From contig CAKTVV010000001.1 of NCBI GenBank assembly GCA_934630515.1, forward strand, positions 226,129 through 290,128: a DNA stretch of 64,000 bases, given 5' to 3'. This stretch comes from an uncultured Eubacteriales bacterium (GTDB lineage: Bacteria; Bacillota; Clostridia; Oscillospirales; Acutalibacteraceae). This document shows positions 59,425-64,000 of the stretch, piece after piece. Within the stretch, counting starts at the first letter, position 1. Each line of letters opens with the position of its first letter. The position numbers and the translations under genes are program-made. A model generated the notes under the pieces. It made no database searches, had not been told where the DNA came from, and saw only the letters and a list, made by a program, of their open reading frames with translations.

Positions 59425-60285
59425 ATGGAGTCCTGCTATATTCTCAACGACTGGATGACCGCACCGGAAACACCGCTGTATACCAAGCTCATCGACGACG
59501 CTCAGGATAAGGTGTACCATTCCCACCAGTTTTACGAGATCTTTTACATACTGGAGGGAACAGTGGAGCATCGGCTCAATGACACGGTGGAGACCCTCAA
59601 GCCGGGGGACGTATTTTTTCTCAACCTGCGGGACGCCCACATCTTTCTGCGGGAGGAGGGCAACCGCTGCAAGCACCGGGACATTGTGCTGCGCCGGGAG
59701 TTTTTTGAGGATACGCTGGACTTTCTGGGGGCACAGCTGTCCGCCGACTATCGCAGCGACCGCCTGCCCAAGCATATCGCCCTGCCCCTGTCCGCCATCG
59801 AGGACTATGAGCAGCGGCTGCGGCAGCTGACCCTTCCCGCCGGCGCCCCGTCGGCATACCGGCTCACCGGCATCCGCACCCTCACCGTGTCGCTGCTGGA
59901 GCAGCTGCTGCACACGGAGACCGAGCTGAACCGCCCCCGTTATCCCGCCTGGCTGGAGGAGCTGCTGACCCGGCTCAACGATCCCGCCGTCATGAAGGCG
60001 GGGCTGTGCGACACCCTCGCCGCCTACCATTTCGACCGGGCATATATGTGCCGCTGCTTTAAGCAGCACCTGGGCTGCACCATGACCGAATACGTCAATG
60101 ACCGCCGGCTGGAGCAGGCGGCGCTGCGGCTGCAATACGCCGACGGCTCTATTCTGTCCGTATCGGAGGAGGTGGGGTTCTCCTCGGTCTCCTATTTCAA
60201 CACCATCTTCAAGAAGAAATACGGCGTATCCCCCAAGCAGTTCCGCCGTAAGCAAAAAACGCTGGAGCCGCCGCCGCAGCCGTGA
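59425..60285 (+). CDS. AraC-family regulator, probable controller of the GH78 locus
   Basis: A 286-residue protein: cupin-like sensing domain (about 25-110: HSHQFYEIFYILEGTVEHRL, LKPGDVFFLNLRDAHIF), then a helical linker and the AraC double helix-turn-helix (about 180-275: LCDTLAAYHFDRAYMCRCFK, LGCTMTEYVNDRRLEQAALR, VSEEVGFSSVSYFNTIFKKK, YGVSPKQFRRKQ). GGAGG eight bases before the ATG. It lies between the GH78 operon (divergent) and uxaB-uxaA (same strand, 86 bases on), and may control either or both in response to a pectin-derived sugar. Confidence 0.92.
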   Translation: MESCYILNDWMTAPETPLYTKLIDDAQDKVYHSHQFYEIFYILEGTVEHRLNDTVETLKPGDVFFLNLRDAHIFLREEGNRCKHRDIVLRREFFEDTLDFLGAQLSADYRSDRLPKHIALPLSAIEDYEQRLRQLTLPAGAPSAYRLTGIRTLTVSLLEQLLHTETELNRPRYPAWLEELLTRLNDPAVMKAGLCDTLAAYHFDRAYMCRCFKQHLGCTMTEYVNDRRLEQAALRLQYADGSILSVSEEVGFSSVSYFNTIFKKKYGVSPKQFRRKQKTLEPPPQP

Positions 60286-60307
60286 TCCGCTCCCGCCCGA
60301 TCGGCTA

Positions 60308-60335
60308 TAGACAAACGAGAAAACTGTGGTATAAT
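60308..60335 (+). promoter_or_regulatory. Promoter of uxaB-uxaA
   Basis: TAGACA (60308-60313), 16-base spacer, TATAAT (60330-60335) preceded by TGG; 36 bases before the uxaB ATG. Confidence 0.7.
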
Positions 60336-60340
60336 CATAA

Positions 60341-60354
60341 TGTAAGCGTTTACA
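60341..60354 (+). promoter_or_regulatory. cre-like/LacI-type operator of uxaB-uxaA
   Basis: TGTAAGCGTTTACA (60341-60354) is a near-perfect palindrome with the central CG of LacI/CcpA-family sites and lies five bases after the -10, where binding would block transcription. It fits catabolite repression by CcpA, or a specific UxuR/KdgR-like LacI repressor; which one is not decided by the sequence. Confidence 0.75.
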
Positions 60355-60371
60355 TTCGGGAGGGATACCCC

Positions 60372-61844
60372 ATGAAGACCATTATAGAGGCTGCTCTGGA
60401 GCGTCCTGCCCATCCGCTGCGGGTATTGCAGTTCGGAGAGGGCAATTTTCTGCGGGCATTTGTCGATCATATGCTGGATATCGCCAATGAACAGGGCGTG
60501 TTTGACGGCAGCGTTGCCATCGTCAAGCCCCGTCCCCACGGCAGTCTGGAGGTGTTCCGGCAGCAGGGCTGCCGCTACACCGTGGTACTGCGGGGGCAGC
60601 AGGAGGGGTGCACCGTGGACGGGAGCCGGATCGTCTCCTCCGTCAGCGCCGTATACGACTGCGCCGAGGACTACGACCGCTGGATGGCGCTGGCGGCGTG
60701 CGATACGCTGCGCTTTGTGGTGTCCAACACCACCGAGGCAGGCATCACACTGGATACCGGCGATCGGTTCGACGGGCTGCCGGATACCTATCCGGGCAAG
60801 CTGACGAAATTCCTGTACGCCCGATACCGGGCGTTCGGCGGCGACCGCAGCCGGGGACTGATCCTGCTGCCGACGGAGCTGATCGAAAACAACGGCGGCA
60901 AGCTGCGGGACTGTGTGCTGGCGCTGTGCACCTGCTGGCAGCTGCCGGAGGATTTCCGCCGCTGGGTGGAGGAGACCTGTGTGTTTTGCAGCACGCTGGT
61001 GGATCGCATCGTCACCGGATATCCGGGAGCTGCGGCGGCAGCGGCTATCGAGCGCAAGCTGGGCTATACCGACCGGCTGCTGGATGTGGGGGAGCCCTTC
61101 GCCCTGTGGGTGATCGAGAGCGCCGCCGACATCCGGGGGGAGCTGCCGCTGGATAAGGCGGGGCTGCCGGTGGTCTTCACCGCCGACCTGCGCCCCTATC
61201 GGGAGCGCAAGGTGCGGGTGCTCAACGGCGCCCACACCGCCACGGTGCTGGCAGGCTACCTGTGTGGACTGGACATCGTGCGGGATTGTATGCACGATCC
61301 GCTGCTGGGGCAGCTGGTGCGCCGGGTGGTGCAGGAGGAGATCGTCCCCTATGTGCCGTTGCCGCCGGAGGAGACCCTCCGGTTCGCCGCCTCGGTATTC
61401 GAGCGGTTTGAAAACCCCTTTATCGACCACAAGCTGCTGTCCATCTCGCTCAATTCCGTCTCCAAATGGAAAACACGGGTGCTGCCCTCCCTGCGGGATT
61501 ATATCGCCGACCGGCACGCCCTGCCGCCGCTGCTGACCTTTTCCTTTGCGGCGCTGCTGGCGTTTTACCGCTCCGGGCAACGGCAGGCAGACGGTCTGCT
61601 CGCCCGCCGGAAGAAGGGCGACGAGTACGTCATCCATGACAGCGCCGCTGTGCTGGACTTCTTTGCCGCCCATGCGGCAGCGGACGATCGGGCGTATGTT
61701 GCCGCCATCGCCGCTCATACGGAATTCTGGGGTGAAGACCTCACCGCCTATGCCGGCTTCGTCGATGCCGTCACCCGCCAGCTGGCGGCATTGGAGCAGG
61801 ACCCCTGCGGGGCGGTGGCACATCTGCTGGAGGAGAACCGATGA
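60372..61844 (+). CDS. uxaB: Tagaturonate reductase
   Basis: NADH-dependent reduction of tagaturonate to altronate in galacturonate breakdown. The 490-residue protein belongs to the mannitol-dehydrogenase-like long-chain family: VLQFGEGNFLRAFVDHMLDI at the N-terminus (nucleotide-binding), SNTTEAGI, LLPTELIENNG and the catalytic K-x5-N-x2-H as RKVRVLNGAHTATV. The length and the FLRAFVDHM and PTELIENNG stretches favour UxaB over mannonate oxidoreductase UxuB, and the overlapping uxaA gene supports it. GGGAGGG lies seven bases before the ATG at 60372; an upstream frame extension crosses the promoter. Confidence 0.92.
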   Translation: MKTIIEAALERPAHPLRVLQFGEGNFLRAFVDHMLDIANEQGVFDGSVAIVKPRPHGSLEVFRQQGCRYTVVLRGQQEGCTVDGSRIVSSVSAVYDCAEDYDRWMALAACDTLRFVVSNTTEAGITLDTGDRFDGLPDTYPGKLTKFLYARYRAFGGDRSRGLILLPTELIENNGGKLRDCVLALCTCWQLPEDFRRWVEETCVFCSTLVDRIVTGYPGAAAAAAIERKLGYTDRLLDVGEPFALWVIESAADIRGELPLDKAGLPVVFTADLRPYRERKVRVLNGAHTATVLAGYLCGLDIVRDCMHDPLLGQLVRRVVQEEIVPYVPLPPEETLRFAASVFERFENPFIDHKLLSISLNSVSKWKTRVLPSLRDYIADRHALPPLLTFSFAALLAFYRSGQRQADGLLARRKKGDEYVIHDSAAVLDFFAAHAAADDRAYVAAIAAHTEFWGEDLTAYAGFVDAVTRQLAALEQDPCGAVAHLLEENR

Positions 61845-63322
61845 AAGCATTACAGATCCATCCCGCCGACAATGTAGCGGTAGCGCTGGAGCCGCTGGCA
61901 GCGGGCGAGACTGTGACGGCAGGCGGACAGACCATCCTGCTGCGCACCCCCATCCCCGCCGGACATAAGCTGGCGCTGACCGCCCTGCAGCCGGGGGACA
62001 GCGTAATCAAATACGGCTATCCCATCGGCGTCGCCGTCCAACCGGTGGCAGCGGGAGAGCATGTGCATTCCGCTCAGCTGCACTCCGCTCTGGGCGGGGT
62101 AACGGACTACCGCTACACCCCGCAGCAGCTCTCCGCTTCGCCCCGCAGTCCCGGCGTTTTTGCCGGATTTCAGCGGGCAGACGGACAGGTGGGCATCCGC
62201 AACGAGGTGTGGATCCTCCCCACCGTAGGCTGCATTAACGCCATTGCCTGCGCCGTCGAGCAGCAGGCACAGGTTTACAAGACCGGCTCCATCGACGGCA
62301 TCTACGCCTACACCCACCCCTACGGCTGCTCGCAGCTGGGAGACGACCAAAACCTGACGTTGGATTTTCTCTGCGGGCTGATCCGGCACCCCAACGCCGG
62401 GGCGGTGCTGGTGCTGGGACTGGGCTGCGAAAACGGCAATATAGCGGAATTACAGAAGCGACTGGGGGACTATGATCCCCGGCGGGTGCGGTTTCTCGTA
62501 TGTCAGGAGCAGGAGGACGAGATCGCCGCCGCCCGGGAGGCGCTGCAGAAGCTGTGCGCCTATGCGGCGCAGGCGCAGCGCACCCCCTGCTCCACCGAAA
62601 AGCTGGTGATCGGACTGAAATGCGGCGGCTCCGACGGCTTTTCCGGCATCACCGCCAATCCGCTGCTGGGGGCGCTGACCGACCGGATCACCGCCGAGGG
62701 CGGCAGCGCCCTTCTCACCGAGGTGCCGGAGATGTTTGGTGCCGAGACCATTCTCATGAGCCGCTGCCGCAGCGAAACGGTCTTTCGGGAGACCGTCGAG
62801 CTGATCAACGGCTTCAAGCGCTATTTTCAGCGCTACGGCGAGCCGGTGGACGAGAACCCCTCCCCCGGCAACAAGGCGGGCGGCATCACCACCCTGGCGG
62901 AGAAATCGCTGGGCTGCATTCAAAAGGGCGGCAGCGCCGTCATCGAGGACGTGCTGCGCTACGGGCAGCCGGTGCGCCGGCGGGGTCTGTCGCTGCTGCA
63001 GGCTCCCGGCAACGATCTGGTCGCCTCCGGGGCGTTGGCGGCCTCCGGAGCGCAGCTGGTGCTGTTCACCACCGGACGGGGAACCCCCTTCGGCTGCCCC
63101 GTACCCACCGTAAAGCTATCCAGCAACACCCCCTTGTACGAAAAAAAGAACCGCTGGATCGACTTCGATGCCGGACAGCTGCTGCACGGCGTATCCCGGG
63201 AGACGCTGACCGACACGCTCTATCGGTATGTACTGGCGCTTGCCTCCGGGGAGCTCCGGGCAAAGTCGGAATCCTTGGACAAGCACAGCCTTGCCATCTT
63301 CAAGGATGGCGTGACTCTGTAA
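61841..63322 (+). CDS. uxaA: Altronate dehydratase
   Basis: Converts altronate to 2-keto-3-deoxygluconate, the step after UxaB. The 493-residue protein has an N-terminal SAF-type domain (about 1-95: VAVALEPLAAGETVTAGGQT, IPAGHKLALTALQPGDSVIK, YGYPIG) and the large C-terminal UxaA domain (FQRADGQVGIRNEVWILPTV, HPYGCSQLGDDQNLT, VLGLGCENGN, GLKCGGSDGFSGITANPLLG) with the conserved Cys and Asp/His cluster expected for an iron-dependent dehydratase. It overlaps uxaB by four bases (ATGA). The later pathway genes (kdgK, kdgA, uxaC) are not in the window. Confidence 0.95.
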   Translation: MKALQIHPADNVAVALEPLAAGETVTAGGQTILLRTPIPAGHKLALTALQPGDSVIKYGYPIGVAVQPVAAGEHVHSAQLHSALGGVTDYRYTPQQLSASPRSPGVFAGFQRADGQVGIRNEVWILPTVGCINAIACAVEQQAQVYKTGSIDGIYAYTHPYGCSQLGDDQNLTLDFLCGLIRHPNAGAVLVLGLGCENGNIAELQKRLGDYDPRRVRFLVCQEQEDEIAAAREALQKLCAYAAQAQRTPCSTEKLVIGLKCGGSDGFSGITANPLLGALTDRITAEGGSALLTEVPEMFGAETILMSRCRSETVFRETVELINGFKRYFQRYGEPVDENPSPGNKAGGITTLAEKSLGCIQKGGSAVIEDVLRYGQPVRRRGLSLLQAPGNDLVASGALAASGAQLVLFTTGRGTPFGCPVPTVKLSSNTPLYEKKNRWIDFDAGQLLHGVSRETLTDTLYRYVLALASGELRAKSESLDKHSLAIFKDGVTL

Positions 63323-63341
63323 AAATTGCGTTCATAAAAAC

Positions 63342-63380
63342 GACCGAGCCGCAGCCGGATATTCCGGCTGCGGCTCGGTC
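63342..63380. terminator. Strong hairpin after uxaA
   Basis: GACCGAGCCGCAGCCGGA pairs perfectly with TCCGGCTGCGGCTCGGTC (18 bp, short loop), 20 bases after the uxaA stop. Only TTG follows on the plus strand but GTTTTT on the minus strand, so it may work as a two-way terminator. Confidence 0.7.
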
Positions 63381-63923
63381 TTGCTACCCTGTTTATGGCA
63401 ATACTTCCGGCTCGGCGGGATGATCTCCGCCTGTTTCCGGCAGCAAATGCACCGCCGGAGCTTGCGTGATACCAGCGCCGTCGACGCTCTCCCGGCGCCG
63501 CTGCACACAGGAGCTTTCCGGCGACATCCCGCACGGTAACGGTCACCCCCTGCCGCTTTGTCGCCGCCGTGCCGTACAGAGTCGGCGGCGTGGGCTTCCA
63601 TCCCTAAAGCAGCTCCGGACTGTCCACCCATGCGCACACCGGGCGATAGTCCGCCGACGAAGCGTAAACCGCCCGCTCCGGATAGCCGTTGCCGAGGTGC
63701 AGCTTGCGATAGCCGCCGTCGTTGGCGCCGCCCCTCGGGCAGCACCACGGCATTTCGCCTGCCCCGGCTGCCGCATCCGCAGCACTCCAAATTCCCGGAG
63801 CACCGGCGCACAGCGCAGGGGTGACCGGCGCCATAGGACAGCGGTTTTATGCAAAGCCGGCGGGAGATCCATGGGTGCGGATGATCCGCCGGTAAACAAC
63901 GCCGCAAAACGCCGTCCGGCTGC
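63381..63923. other. No intact gene; possibly decayed sequence next to the IS end
   Basis: About 540 bases with high GC and open frames on both strands that look like chance. A minus-strand frame (63604-63834) includes GANDGGYRKLHLGNGYPERA, which is mildly protein-like, but it has no start signal and ends abruptly; it may be a remnant of a gene interrupted by the insertion element. I would not annotate a gene here. Confidence 0.4.
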
Positions 63924-64000
63924 TGAAGTGACCCCAAAAAGTTAGACTAAGAATAAGGAAAAAAACTGTTCAAGCAACCGAAAGGGCTTGCTGTCTGTGA
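63924..64000 (-). mobile_element. End of an IS3-family insertion sequence (partial)
   Basis: TGAAGTGACCCCAAAAAG from 63924 on, continuing GTTAGACTA, matches the terminal inverted repeat type of IS3/IS150-group elements (TG...GACCCCAAAAAGTTAGAC). Inside it, minus-strand GCAAGCCCTTTCGGTTGC with AACAGTTTTTTT reads as a terminator for a transposase transcribed leftward. So this is probably the right end of the element, and the transposase lies beyond base 64000. Confidence 0.75.

Noticed and set aside
60372..61844. Mannitol dehydrogenase or fructuronate reductase
   Set aside because: Same superfamily, but the overlapping uxaA gene and the N-terminal pattern favour tagaturonate reductase.
63332..63937. 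201-codon minus-strand open frame
   Set aside because: Arg/Cys-rich low-complexity translation that runs through the strong hairpin at 63342-63380; no domain.
1..64000. tRNA, rRNA or CRISPR features
   Set aside because: None recognised by eye on either strand; a covariance scan could still find small RNAs.

Overview
The window looks like a GC-rich chromosome segment of an anaerobic Clostridia (Firmicutes) bacterium of the Oscillospiraceae/Ruminococcaceae type, probably a polysaccharide degrader from a gut or rumen. Reasons: a T-box leader in front of asnS-asnA, Firmicutes-style ribosome binding sites and promoters, a type I dockerin, and sugar ABC importers that lack their own ATPase (Firmicutes normally share one MsmX/MsiK-type ATPase). 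No rRNA, tRNA or CRISPR array was seen.

Layout. 1-2.2 kb: asnS-asnA under a T-box. 2.2-4.8 kb: a YczE-like membrane protein with an attenuator-like leader, a cluster of small palindromes, a lipoprotein and low-GC gene remnants. 4.9-7.8 kb: rpsO-pnp. 7.8-10.2 kb: an AAA ATPase with a C-terminal XRE-type helix-turn-helix, followed by a small HNH endonuclease whose -10 box lies inside a dyad. I regard this pair as the best candidate for an undescribed (defence-like) system here. 10.4-31.4 kb: one minus-strand carbohydrate locus of about 21 kb: GH16 lipoprotein, a chimeric solute-binding protein, two permeases, an NHL-TPR-Yip1 fusion, a DUF5696-like lipoprotein, two more permeases, a second solute-binding protein, a 1790-residue repeat surface protein and a GtaA/DUF4965-like enzyme. 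A divergent AraC regulator (31.8 kb) probably controls it.

32.7-43.7 kb is a mixed region: GNAT acetyltransferase, DEAD-box helicase, LURP-one-like protein, MscS channel, a low-GC pair (phosphatase plus uracil-DNA-glycosylase-like protein), malQ with a metallophosphoesterase, and a frameshifted membrane-protein gene. 43.9-59.2 kb is a second minus-strand carbohydrate operon: GH78 alpha-L-rhamnosidase, a TIM-barrel lipoprotein, a dockerin protein with the same barrel, two permeases, a solute-binding protein and a 1440-residue membrane-anchored protein with four beta modules. A divergent AraC regulator (59.4 kb) precedes uxaB-uxaA (60.4-63.3 kb), which carry a cre-like operator. The last bases are the end of an IS3-family element.

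Working together: the second locus plus uxaB-uxaA fits import and breakdown of a rhamnose- and galacturonate-containing glycan such as rhamnogalacturonan pectin (inference). The substrate of the first locus cannot be fixed from sequence; GH16 suggests a beta-linked glucan or galactan. Both loci pair transport with large exported beta-rich proteins, and the second adds a dockerin, so a cell-surface or cellulosome-like assembly elsewhere in the genome is likely.
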